Source: Marinomonas colpomeniae
Lineage (GTDB): Bacteria > Pseudomonadota > Gammaproteobacteria > Pseudomonadales > Marinomonadaceae
Assembly (NCBI RefSeq): GCF_014803385.1
Contig: NZ_JACYFC010000002.1
Span: forward strand, 825,826 to 889,825
DNA: 64,000 bases
Direction: 5' to 3'
The position numbers and the translations under genes are program-made. The notes under the pieces were generated by a model. That model searched no databases and was not told the origin of the DNA. It saw only the letters and a list, made by a program, of their open reading frames with translations. Of the stretch, positions 35,375 through 44,425 are shown in pieces. Numbering within the stretch: the first letter of the stretch is position 1; each line of letters begins with the position of its first letter.

Positions 35375-38300
35375 AATATCTTCTCCAATTCCTCTATCAT
35401 TTTTTGAAACTGGAAACGGCTGGCTAGGGTTTTAATTTTGTCTGAGTTTGAAAAAGGAGGAATAGCTTCTATTTTTTTTCTAATCGCATTTAAATTTCCT
35501 ATATTGGCGAGGTGAATAAGTTCCTGAATATCTTCTTTTGACGCTTTTTCACTCGCATCATTTGGCTCTACTCTGCCAGCAATATTGTGGTTTTTATTGT
35601 CATTCGTATGTTCGTCAGAACAATCATTTTTAGAGTCGATTTCTTCAAAATAACGCCATTGGATCCCTGTGCATTGCTGTATTTTTTTGAATAATTCAAT
35701 GTGTATGATAGGTTTCATTAAATAGCCATTACTCGGGTTTTTATTTAGCGGAACATTAATATCGGCGTTCGCTGATGTCATGATGATGATCGTTGTTGGG
35801 TAGATGTTTCGTACCTTTTTAGCCAGTTCCCAACCACTGATACCAGGCATTGCCACATCTAATAAAAATATATCTGGCGTAAAAGGGCAATGAGGCAACA
35901 TCTCAAGACACTCGATACCATTGTTCGCAAGGAAAACGTCAAACCCAATAGGTACTAATAACTCGGACAGTAAACTTCGATGGGTTGGTTCATCGTCCAC
36001 AACGAAGATGTATTTCTTTTTACCTTGATAACCGATGACACTTTTCTCTGATTTAATGTCAAGTTTGGTGACAGGCTCGATGCTGGATAACATTAACGAC
36101 ACACTGAATTCACTGCCACGATTAAGCTCGCTACTGACTTGAATATTGCCTCCCATAATATCAACCAATAGTTGGGTAATGGTGAGGCCGAGTCCTGTTC
36201 CTGTAATATGGGGCTGGCCCGGTTTTAATAGGCGCGTAAACGGTAGGAATATACTTTCAAGTGACTGACTTTCGATGCCTTCACCGGTGTCAGTCACTTT
36301 GAATTGTGCCACTTGATTACGGTAGCTAACAGAAAAAGTAACGCTGCCTTGATGGGTATATTTTATGGCGTTGGACAGTAGGTTGATAAGTACTTGGCGA
36401 AGCCGTTTTTGATCGGCGTGCACGGTTATTGGAATATTAGAAAGTTTCTCATAATGAAAAGCGATGTCCTTATTTTTGGCTTGTACACTGAACATACTTA
36501 CCAGTTGGTCGAGCAATTCATTGAGTTGTACATTATTTCGTTCGATATGCAGAGCGCCGGCTTCGATACTTGAAATATCCAATAAACCTTCAATAATGTC
36601 AGCCAAATGTTCGCTGCTACGTCGAATCGTTGAAAGCGCGCCGTATCGTGTCGAAGGAATATCTGAAGCGTTTTCGAGTAACTGTGCATAGCCCATGATT
36701 GCGTTGAGTGGTGAGCGTAATTCATGGCTGATTCCTGTTAAGTAACGGCTTTTGGCTAGATTAGCGGCTTCTGCTAATTCTTTAGATTTTTGCAGTTTTT
36801 GATCTGTTTTTGCATGAGCTTCAATTTCAGCTTGAAGGCGTTCGGTTTGCTTTTCTGTTTCTTGATGGGCGATTAGACGAGAATCTCTGGCGAGTGAAAA
36901 CATCCACGCCACGACACCAAATATAATCAATAAAATTAAAAAAACATTGATCAGCGCGGAAGCGATAAAACCGTCGATGATGGCACTATCGTAGTGTCTT
37001 TTTTCTAAGACTATTTGTGCGTAAACTAAAAGCAGTACACCAGAAATGACGAGACTATTGAGTAAGAATAGCCAAATAAAATGTCCCATTCGAGTATTAA
37101 CAAGTTTTACCCAAGATGAAGGTAAAAATAAACTAAAAGCATCAATGAATTGTTCAGAAAGGCGTGATCGAGTTTTGCACATGTCGCCGCAACGCACATC
37201 TAATGAACAGCATAACGAACAAATATTTCCTGAGTAAGCAGGGCAAATAGTCATGTCTTCTGGCTCAAAATGATAATGACAAATACAACAACGTAATTCA
37301 CTAGTACTGCTGAAAATTACTTCAGGACGCGCGATGTAATACTTTCCCTTAGTTAGCCAAGCAATAAGAGGTGACAATATAAAGGTGGTTGCTAAGGCAA
37401 CAAAAGATGAAAGAGCTTGTAATTCCTCACCCCATAAGCCTGTGTGACAAACAAAACCTATCATGGAGGCTCCAAGCATAGAGCCCATGCCAACAGGGTT
37501 TATGTCGTATAAATGAGCACGTTTAAACTCCATTCGTTCAGGGCGTAGCCCTAATGGTTTATTAATGGTTAGATCCGCCACAATGGAGCCAACCCAAGCA
37601 AGGGCGATGATGGCATAGCCGCCTAAAATTCCTTCCAAAACTCGGTAAATACCAAGCTCCATAAGCAAGATGGCAATGACGACATTAAATATAAGCCAAA
37701 CCACTCGTCCTGGATGGTTGTAAGTTAGTCGAGAAAAGAAGTTTGACCAAGCAATAGAGCCCGCATAAGCATTAGTAACATTGATTTTGAGCTGTGAAAT
37801 CACCACGAACACGCCGAGTAAAATAAGGCTCAGTTGCTCTGAATTAGTCACATAGCTAAACGCCAGCATGTACATTTGATTGGGGTCTTCGGCTTGCTCT
37901 GTTGAAAAGCCATTTTGAATACAGAGTACGGCAAGAAAAGAGCCGATGAGTAGTTTAACAGCTCCAATAATTATCCAACCGGGGCCTGCACTGATGACGG
38001 CTAACCACCAGCGCTTATTAGGTTTTTCTTGATGAGGTATAAAACGGAGAAAATCTACCTGTTCACCTATTTGCGCAATCAGAGAAAACAACACAGAAGC
38101 CGCTGCCCCAAAAGCCAATAAAGAAAGATTGCCATTATTTGAGACAGCCTCATTTATAGGTTCAAAATTGACCCATAAGTCGATGGCTTCTTCGTATTGT
38201 AGAGCGATAAAAAGCAGTGGCAGAATTTGCAGCGCAAGCCAAATCGGTTGAGTCCACACTTGAAAGCGACTGATAAAAGTAATGCCATGTGTGACCAGCG

Positions 38301-38787
38301 GGATCACGATTACGCTACTAATAATATAGCCAATAGAGACATTAATATTGAGCGTTAATTCAAGTGCGAGGGCGAGAATGCTGGCTTCTAAGGCAAAGAA
38401 AATAAAGGTAAAAGACGCATAGATAAGCGAGGTAACCGTAGAGCCAATATAGCCAAACCCTGCGCCTCTAGTGAGTAGGTCAATATCGATACCATGTTTA
38501 GCGGAATAATACGCAATCGGAATGCCTGTGAGAAAAATAATAACGCACACTGTGATGATGGCTGCCATCGCGTTACTAAAACCATGACTTAAAGTGATGG
38601 CACCACCAATGGCTTCTAAGGCTAAAAATGAAATCGCCCCTAAAGCCGTTAACGCTACTCTAGAAATAGACCAACGGCGCGCTGATTTAGCGGTAAATCT
38701 CAGTGCATAATCTTCAAGTGTTTGATTGGCAACCCATTGGTTATAGTGCCTTCTTACTCGAAATACATCTTGTGGTGCTCGACTCAT
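35371..38787 (-). CDS. Hybrid histidine kinase with NCS1-transporter-like sensor half and cysteine-rich insert
   Basis: 1138 aa. Residues about 1-480 resemble an NCS1 nucleobase/cation symporter with about 12 membrane helices; the start RRHYNQWVANQTLEDYALRFTA and SIAWSNFFSRLTYNHPGRVVW are typical. Residues 500-537 hold nine cysteines (500, 501, 503, 515, 523, 526, 527, 533, 537) in a CxxC-rich, zinc-finger- or cluster-like patch. Two more membrane helices follow (about 575-645), then HisKA with SHELRSPLNAI (phospho-His688), HATPase motifs NLLSNAIKYTHQG, DTGEGI and GTGLGLTI, a receiver domain (phospho-Asp977 in FLLDVAMPG) and a tail without an obvious Hpt histidine. It is divergent from the amide/urea importer, so amide, urea or ammonium sensing is inferred. 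Whether the NCS1 part still transports is open. Confidence 0.88.
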   Translation of the reverse strand: MSRAPQDVFRVRRHYNQWVANQTLEDYALRFTAKSARRWSISRVALTALGAISFLALEAIGGAITLSHGFSNAMAAIITVCVIIFLTGIPIAYYSAKHGIDIDLLTRGAGFGYIGSTVTSLIYASFTFIFFALEASILALALELTLNINVSIGYIISSVIVIPLVTHGITFISRFQVWTQPIWLALQILPLLFIALQYEEAIDLWVNFEPINEAVSNNGNLSLLAFGAAASVLFSLIAQIGEQVDFLRFIPHQEKPNKRWWLAVISAGPGWIIIGAVKLLIGSFLAVLCIQNGFSTEQAEDPNQMYMLAFSYVTNSEQLSLILLGVFVVISQLKINVTNAYAGSIAWSNFFSRLTYNHPGRVVWLIFNVVIAILLMELGIYRVLEGILGGYAIIALAWVGSIVADLTINKPLGLRPERMEFKRAHLYDINPVGMGSMLGASMIGFVCHTGLWGEELQALSSFVALATTFILSPLIAWLTKGKYYIARPEVIFSSTSELRCCICHYHFEPEDMTICPAYSGNICSLCCSLDVRCGDMCKTRSRLSEQFIDAFSLFLPSSWVKLVNTRMGHFIWLFLLNSLVISGVLLLVYAQIVLEKRHYDSAIIDGFIASALINVFLILLIIFGVVAWMFSLARDSRLIAHQETEKQTERLQAEIEAHAKTDQKLQKSKELAEAANLAKSRYLTGISHELRSPLNAIMGYAQLLENASDIPSTRYGALSTIRRSSEHLADIIEGLLDISSIEAGALHIERNNVQLNELLDQLVSMFSVQAKNKDIAFHYEKLSNIPITVHADQKRLRQVLINLLSNAIKYTHQGSVTFSVSYRNQVAQFKVTDTGEGIESQSLESIFLPFTRLLKPGQPHITGTGLGLTITQLLVDIMGGNIQVSSELNRGSEFSVSLMLSSIEPVTKLDIKSEKSVIGYQGKKKYIFVVDDEPTHRSLLSELLVPIGFDVFLANNGIECLEMLPHCPFTPDIFLLDVAMPGISGWELAKKVRNIYPTTIIIMTSANADINVPLNKNPSNGYLMKPIIHIELFKKIQQCTGIQWRYFEEIDSKNDCSDEHTNDNKNHNIAGRVEPNDASEKASKEDIQELIHLANIGNLNAIRKKIEAIPPFSNSDKIKTLASRFQFQKMIEELEKIL

Positions 38788-39119
38788 CTATTAAACCTTT
38801 TCTTATGAAAGTCTTGTTGAATACAAGATTAATCTTATAAAACAAAAGGTTATCCATTACCGGATTGTTTGTTTTGGGGGGGTTAAAGCTTGTCTGATAT
38901 CGAATTTGTGCTTTTAAATCTCTCAACAGCACAATGTGTAAAAAATAAGCAAAAATCACGCCTGTTTGTTTAATAAAACATCATTAGTTATTTATATAAC
39001 AAACTTTATCACCCCAGTGTATAGCGTAAATTAACTAGATGGGTGATGTGTTCCTCTTATGGTGGGTTTTTGAGGCTGGGGTCAGAATGGCTACAGTTAA
39101 CCAACCCTAGGAGTTCAAA
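38788..39119. promoter_or_regulatory. Divergent control region, kinase versus urtABCDE-fmdAB
   Basis: A 332-base gene-free gap. Close to urtA, TGGGGTCAGAATGGCT (39077-39092) has GG and GC at the 10-base sigma-54 spacing but matches the -24 element poorly and would give a leader of under 20 bases. A run of seven Gs lies at 38876-38882. AGGAG at 39109-39113 is the urtA ribosome site. Confidence 0.35.
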
Positions 39120-40394
39120 ATGAGTGTCAATTTATTCACACCACAGAAAAGCTCAACCGGTCGCGTCATACGCAAACCTCGCTCTCTTCTTAAATCCTTA
39201 TGTGCGATTCCTGTCAGCTTAGTGCTTGCAACTCACATTGGCCTTGTGTCAGCGGCTGATGTGAATACCACAGGTCTTGCCGTGACGGATACTGAAGTTA
39301 CTGTCGGGATTCTACATTCTCTTACTGGCACCATGGCAATTAGTGAAACCGGTGCTCAACAAGCTGAAAAACTTGCAATTAAGCAAATCAATGAGATGGG
39401 CGGCATTTTAGGTCGTCAGATTAAAATCGTTCAGGAAGATGGTGCCAGCGATTGGCCAACCTTTGCTGAAAAAAGCCGAAAACTGCTCGTACAAGATAAA
39501 GTGGCTGCGGTATTTGGAGCATGGACATCCGCTTCTCGTAAAGCCATCTTGCCTGTTTTCGAAAAAGAGAATGGTTTGCTTTATTACCCGACTTTCTATG
39601 AAGGTCTAGAGCAATCTAAAAACGTTATCTATACAGGCCAAGAAGCGACTCAACAAATCCTAGATGGATTGAACTGGGTAGCAAAAGAGAAAAAAGCAAA
39701 AACTTTTTACCTGATCGGTTCCGATTATATTTGGCCAAGAACGTCTATGAAAATTGCCCGTAAACACATTGAAAATGTACTGGGCGGCAAGGTAGTTGGT
39801 GAAGAATACAAACCACTTGGTGACACTCAGTTTGGCTCCGTTATCAATAAAATCCGTTTAAGAAAGCCAGATGTTATTTACGCTGCTGTTGTTGGTGGCA
39901 GTAATGTGGCGTGGTTTAAGCAGTTAAAAGCAGCAGGAATTACCTCTAAAAAACAAACGCTACTAACCATCTCGGTTACCGAGGATGAAGTGTTGGGTAT
40001 TGGTGGTGAAAACCTTGAAGGCTTTTATTCCATTATGAAATATTTCCAAAGTCAGGATAACGCCAATAACAAAGCCTTTGTTGCTGCGTTTAAAGAAATG
40101 TGGGGTAAAGACAGCGTAATTGGTGATGTTACTCAAGCCGCTTACCTTGGCCCATGGTTATGGAAAGCCGCCGTTGAAAAAGCGGGCAGCTTTGATATCG
40201 ACAAAGTGGTTGCCGCTTCTGAAGAAGGTGATATTGAACTGACAACAGCGCCAGAAGGCTACGTTAAGCTTGATCCTAACCATCATTTGTGGAGTAAAGC
40301 ACGTGTAGGACAATGGATGAAAAATGGACAAGCAAAAGTGGTTTATGAGTCTGAGCTTATCAAACCTGATCCGTTCCCAGAAGGTTACCAATAG
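39120..40394 (+). CDS. urtA: Urea/short-chain amide ABC transporter binding protein
   Basis: 424 aa with a long twin-basic-preceded signal peptide (SLCAIPVSLVLATHIGLVSA). The mature part, VTVGILHSLTGTMAISETG, AEKLAIKQINEMGGILGRQI, VFGAWTSASRKAILPVFEKENGLLYYPTFYEG, is very characteristic of UrtA/FmdD receptors in the hydrophobic amino-acid/amide family. It binds urea or short amides such as formamide in the periplasm. First gene of urtABCDE-fmdAB. The presence of formamidase downstream and no urease in the window favours formamide or other amides over urea. Confidence 0.92.
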   Translation: MSVNLFTPQKSSTGRVIRKPRSLLKSLCAIPVSLVLATHIGLVSAADVNTTGLAVTDTEVTVGILHSLTGTMAISETGAQQAEKLAIKQINEMGGILGRQIKIVQEDGASDWPTFAEKSRKLLVQDKVAAVFGAWTSASRKAILPVFEKENGLLYYPTFYEGLEQSKNVIYTGQEATQQILDGLNWVAKEKKAKTFYLIGSDYIWPRTSMKIARKHIENVLGGKVVGEEYKPLGDTQFGSVINKIRLRKPDVIYAAVVGGSNVAWFKQLKAAGITSKKQTLLTISVTEDEVLGIGGENLEGFYSIMKYFQSQDNANNKAFVAAFKEMWGKDSVIGDVTQAAYLGPWLWKAAVEKAGSFDIDKVVAASEEGDIELTTAPEGYVKLDPNHHLWSKARVGQWMKNGQAKVVYESELIKPDPFPEGYQ

Positions 40395-40535
40395 GTCATA
40401 ACCTGTCATTAAGTTAGTTTTTCTAGTGACTCATTGGCTGATATTAGGGCCAATGGGTTGCCCGAAAAAATCATATGAAGTGAGGCAATAAGAGCCAAAT
40501 TTCACCTCAAAAAAATCATGTGTTAGAGGTTTATT

Positions 40536-41459
40536 ATGGGCGGATATAGTTACGACGAACTGGGTGCCATTTTTGCCATGCAAGGCTTTTCTGGTATTAG
40601 CTTGTTCAGCGTACTTCTTTTAATGGCCTTAGGTTTGGCCATTATTTTTGGACAAATGGGTGTTATCAACATGGCTCATGGAGAGTTTATGGCTGTTGGT
40701 GCATACACAACGTATTTATTGTCTTCATTAACAGAAACCTACTTTCCCGCATTTCTTCCTTATTACTTTTTATTCTCTATTGCTGCGGCTTTTGTTATCG
40801 CAGGGGTAATGGGGTATTTAGCGGAGTACATATTGATTCGGCACCTTTACTCCAGACCGTTAGACACATTATTGGCTACTTGGGGGTTGAGCCTCATTAT
40901 GCAGCAATCATTCCGTTCATTGTTTGGCGCGCGTGAAGTCAGCCCTACCTTACCAGATTGGTTACTGGGCGCTTACCCTGCGACAGACATGATAGACATT
41001 CCGATTAATGGATTGTTTGTACTTGCTTTGACAGGGGTTGTCACCCTAGGTGTTTTCTATCTGATGTTTAAATCTAGCTGGGGATTACAGGTACGCGCAA
41101 CGACTCAAAATCGTGCCATGAGTGGTGCTGTTGGCATTAATACCAAAAAAATTGACCGTTATACCTTTGCGCTTGGTTGCGGCATTGCTGGTATCGCTGG
41201 CGCAGCCTTTACGACCATTGCATCCACAGGTCCAACGACGGGCTCTTTATACATAGTAGACACCTTTATGGTGGTGGTATTTGGTGGCGCAGCCAGCTTA
41301 TTTGGCACAATTGCGTCGGCCTTTTCAATTGCACAAGCTCAATCCATTCTCGAATTTTTCATTAGTAGCTCAATGGCTAAGGTTTTTACCTTATTCGTTT
41401 TGGTACTGATTTTAATGTTCAAACCTGAGGGATTATTTGCCAGTAAAGTACGGCGTTAA
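40536..41459 (+). CDS. urtB: Urea/amide ABC transporter permease UrtB-like
   Basis: 307 aa, LivH-type permease with about eight helices. Motifs include ALGLAIIFGQMGVINMAHGEFMAVGAYTTY, the UrtB-specific RPLDTLLATWGLSLIMQQSFRSLFGA, VRATTQNRAMSGAVGINTKKID and VVVFGGAASLFGTI. It pairs with UrtC. A 141-base gap separates it from urtA and 121 bases from urtC. Confidence 0.93.
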   Translation: MGGYSYDELGAIFAMQGFSGISLFSVLLLMALGLAIIFGQMGVINMAHGEFMAVGAYTTYLLSSLTETYFPAFLPYYFLFSIAAAFVIAGVMGYLAEYILIRHLYSRPLDTLLATWGLSLIMQQSFRSLFGAREVSPTLPDWLLGAYPATDMIDIPINGLFVLALTGVVTLGVFYLMFKSSWGLQVRATTQNRAMSGAVGINTKKIDRYTFALGCGIAGIAGAAFTTIASTGPTTGSLYIVDTFMVVVFGGAASLFGTIASAFSIAQAQSILEFFISSSMAKVFTLFVLVLILMFKPEGLFASKVRR

Positions 41460-41580
41460 CGAAACGCTTTGTTGTTTTAGATAGTGCTTTCAAACGTATT
41501 TTTTTCCAGCGTAAAGCAACAAAGTATCAATCGAATAATAGCCTTGATCTGGGCAAGTAACGCTTTTTTGGAGACTGAAA

Positions 41581-42732
41581 ATGAGCTTTATATACGACAA
41601 ATTACTCGGTGGAAAATCAGGGGCTTTAGGCTTACTGGTGCTGTCTATCTTAATACTGGTTGTCTTTCCGCTGGCTTTGGACGGTTTTCGTCTGAACCTG
41701 ATTGGTAAATATCTGACCTACGCATTTGCAGCCATGAGTTTAGTTTTACTGTGGGGTTATGGAGGAACCTTGAGTTTAGGTCAAGGAATTTTCTTTGGAC
41801 TAGGCGGTTATTGCATGGCGATGTTTCTCAAGTTGGAAGCTTCGTCACCTGAAAACACGGCGATTCAATCCACTCCAGGTATTCCTGATTTTATGGATTG
41901 GAATCAGATAACAGAATTACCTTGGTTCTGGGAACCCTTTAGTAGCTTTGGTTTTACCATTGCAGCTATCTTAATTGTACCTGCGCTGTTTGCTTACATC
42001 ATTGGTGTGGCGATGTTTAAACGTCGTGTAGGTGGTGTTTACTTTGCCATTATTACTCAAGTTATCGCAGTCATTTTAACCGTCTTGATTGTTGGGCAAC
42101 AGGGGTTCACTGGTGGTATCAACGGCATTACCGACCTTCGAACACTGAATGGTTGGGACATGACATCAGACAGTGCTAAGTATCTGTTTTACTACATTAA
42201 CTGTGCACTTCTTATTACTGTCATTGTGCTATCTCGTTTTATTTTAACCAGTAAATTCGGCCGTCTGCTATTAGCAATTCGAGACAAAGAAGACCGTGTT
42301 CGTTTCTCTGGTTATGACGTAGCGAACTTTAAGATTTTCATCTTCTGTTTTGCTGCTTTGGTTTCCGCGATTGGTGGTGCCATGTTCACCTTACAAGTAG
42401 GTTTTATGTCGCCTTCTTTTGTGGGCATCGTTCCTTCTATTGAAATGGTTATTTTTGCGGCAGTTGGTGGGCGCATGTCACTAATTGGTGTGGTGTACGG
42501 AACCTTACTTATCAACTTCGGTAAAACGACTTTTTCTGAATCCTTCCCTGAGCTTTGGCTCTTCTTAATGGGCGGTACTTTTATTGCTGTGGTGATGTTT
42601 TTTCCGAATGGATTGGCAGGATTATGGGAAGAATACAGCACCCCATTAATGAAGAAAATTCGCGCCAAGATACAGCCTTCAGTAACTGCTAAACCGTCAA
42701 GTTCGAGCTATGAAACGAAGGAGTCTAAATAA
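41581..42732 (+). CDS. urtC: Urea/amide ABC transporter permease UrtC-like
   Basis: 383 aa, LivM-type permease. The stretches LLWGYGGTLSLGQGIFFGLGGYCMAMFLKL, VYFAIITQVIAVILTVLIVG, TGGINGITDLRTLNGW and LLAIRDKEDRVRFSGYDVANFKIF are UrtC hallmarks. The start is ATG at 41581 after GGAGACTGAAA. It completes the membrane domain with UrtB. Confidence 0.93.
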   Translation: MSFIYDKLLGGKSGALGLLVLSILILVVFPLALDGFRLNLIGKYLTYAFAAMSLVLLWGYGGTLSLGQGIFFGLGGYCMAMFLKLEASSPENTAIQSTPGIPDFMDWNQITELPWFWEPFSSFGFTIAAILIVPALFAYIIGVAMFKRRVGGVYFAIITQVIAVILTVLIVGQQGFTGGINGITDLRTLNGWDMTSDSAKYLFYYINCALLITVIVLSRFILTSKFGRLLLAIRDKEDRVRFSGYDVANFKIFIFCFAALVSAIGGAMFTLQVGFMSPSFVGIVPSIEMVIFAAVGGRMSLIGVVYGTLLINFGKTTFSESFPELWLFLMGGTFIAVVMFFPNGLAGLWEEYSTPLMKKIRAKIQPSVTAKPSSSSYETKESK

Positions 42733-42775
42733 TGCAGATAATCCAATTTCAAATAGCTATTTTGAGAGGTGATTT

Positions 42776-43528
42776 ATGTCCAGCATGACCAATACAGATT
42801 TCTCTTTGAGTATCGAGGATTTAACCGTTTCCTTTGATGGTTTTAAAGCCGTTGATAGTTTGAATCTCTATATCGATAAGAATGAATTACATGTGGTAAT
42901 TGGTCCTAATGGTGCGGGTAAAACCACGGTGCTGGATCTGATTTGTGGCAAAACAAAATCCACTTCGGGGAGCATTAAATTCTTAAATCAAGAGCTCACG
43001 ACCTTGTCTGAACACGAAATTGTTCGTCGCGGTGTTGGACGGAAATTTCAAACGCCATCCATCTACGAAAATTTGTCTGTTTTTGAAAACTTAGAGGTTT
43101 CTTATCCTGAAGGTCGGGGTGTATTCGGTTCTTTGTTTTTTAAACGCAGTACCAAAGTCATCGACGAAATTCACAGAATTGCCCAAGAAATCATGCTGGA
43201 AAGTGAGCTTGAAACAGAAGCTGGTTTACTCAGTCATGGTCAAAAACAGTGGCTTGAGATCGGCATGTTACTGATACAAGACCCACAGTTATTAATGCTG
43301 GATGAACCTGTGGCTGGCATGAGTGTGAAAGAGCGTGAGCAAACCGCTGTTCTGTTGAACAAGATAAGCAAAGGGCGTTCCGTTTTAGTCATCGAGCATG
43401 ACATGGAATTTGTCGCTCGAATTGCTCATAAGGTAACCGTACTTCATCAAGGAAAAATTCTGGCAGCGGGCAAAATGGAAGATGTGCAAAAGGACCCGAA
43501 AGTGATCGAGGTCTACCTTGGTCATTAA
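42776..43528 (+). CDS. urtD: Urea/amide ABC transporter ATPase UrtD-like
   Basis: 250 aa, LivG-type ATPase. Walker A is GPNGAGKTT, the signature segment is LLSHGQKQWLEIGMLL (SHGQ, typical of UrtD instead of SGGQ), Walker B is LLMLDEPVAGM and the switch is VIEHDMEFV. VRRGVGRKFQTPSIYENLSVFENLEVS is the Q-loop region. Works with UrtE as a heterodimeric ATPase. Confidence 0.94.
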   Translation: MSSMTNTDFSLSIEDLTVSFDGFKAVDSLNLYIDKNELHVVIGPNGAGKTTVLDLICGKTKSTSGSIKFLNQELTTLSEHEIVRRGVGRKFQTPSIYENLSVFENLEVSYPEGRGVFGSLFFKRSTKVIDEIHRIAQEIMLESELETEAGLLSHGQKQWLEIGMLLIQDPQLLMLDEPVAGMSVKEREQTAVLLNKISKGRSVLVIEHDMEFVARIAHKVTVLHQGKILAAGKMEDVQKDPKVIEVYLGH

Positions 43529-43624
43529 AAAGAGTCCATGAAAAACGATGATTAAAAAAGTAGACATTAACGCCAAACAGTTATCGAGCTTTATAAGAAC
43601 AAACCATTTTAGAAGGGCAAAGCT

Positions 43625-44314
43625 ATGTTAGATGTTGCTAATTTAAAAGTTAGATATGGCCAGAGTGAGGTCATTCACGGTTTAGATTTTTCCGTGAAAA
43701 AGAACGAAACCCTCGCCATCATGGGTCGAAATGGCATGGGCAAAACCACCTTATTTAAATCGCTGATTGGTATTTTACCATTGAGCGAAGGCAGCATCAG
43801 CGTCGATGGTGTGGATATTTCAAAACAAGAGAGTTACCAACGAGTAGAAAACGGCGTTGCTTATGTGCCTCAAGGCAGAATGATTTTCCCTAACTTAACG
43901 GTTCAAGAAAATATCGAAACCGGTATGGGAGTCTCTAAGTTAAAAACCGTACCTGAAGACATTTATGCACTTTTCCCTGTGTTGTTTGAAATGCGTCATA
44001 GAAAAGGTGGCAACTTGTCTGGTGGACAACAGCAACAGTTAGCCATTGCACGCGCTTTGGTAACCAATCCAAAAGTCTTGCTGTTAGATGAACCTACTGA
44101 AGGTATTCAACCGTCGATTATTAAAGATATTGCTAATGTTTTGAATGAAATCAAGAAGATGCGTGATATTACCATCGTTGTGTCTGAGCAGGTTTTGAGT
44201 TTCACCATGGCGGTGGCAGACCGAATTATCGTTATCGATAAAGGCAATTTTATTCACGAGGATTTAAGAGAAAACGTGGATACCGACAAGATCAAAGGAT
44301 ACTTATCCGTATAA
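43625..44314 (+). CDS. urtE: Urea/amide ABC transporter ATPase UrtE-like
   Basis: 229 aa, LivF-type ATPase. Walker A is GRNGMGKTT, the signature LSGGQQQQLAIARAL and Walker B LLLDEPTEGIQPSII, with YVPQGRMIFPNLTVQENI in the Q-loop region; the GIQPSII and YVPQGR motifs are UrtE-typical. Last gene of the importer, 111 bases before the formamidase start. Confidence 0.94.
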   Translation: MLDVANLKVRYGQSEVIHGLDFSVKKNETLAIMGRNGMGKTTLFKSLIGILPLSEGSISVDGVDISKQESYQRVENGVAYVPQGRMIFPNLTVQENIETGMGVSKLKTVPEDIYALFPVLFEMRHRKGGNLSGGQQQQLAIARALVTNPKVLLLDEPTEGIQPSIIKDIANVLNEIKKMRDITIVVSEQVLSFTMAVADRIIVIDKGNFIHEDLRENVDTDKIKGYLSV

Positions 44315-44425
44315 AAAACTCTGTTTAAGGAACACATCCTTAAAGGAAATATGTTTAAAAATCGGCATCAACAAAGCGTCAAAATCATTAATAAAGTAAA
44401 ACAAACCCATGTAAGGAGTCTCCAA

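Noticed and set aside
42312..42668. 118-codon minus-strand frame inside urtC
   Set aside because: Antisense to a clear permease gene; composition mirrors the membrane helices on the other strand.
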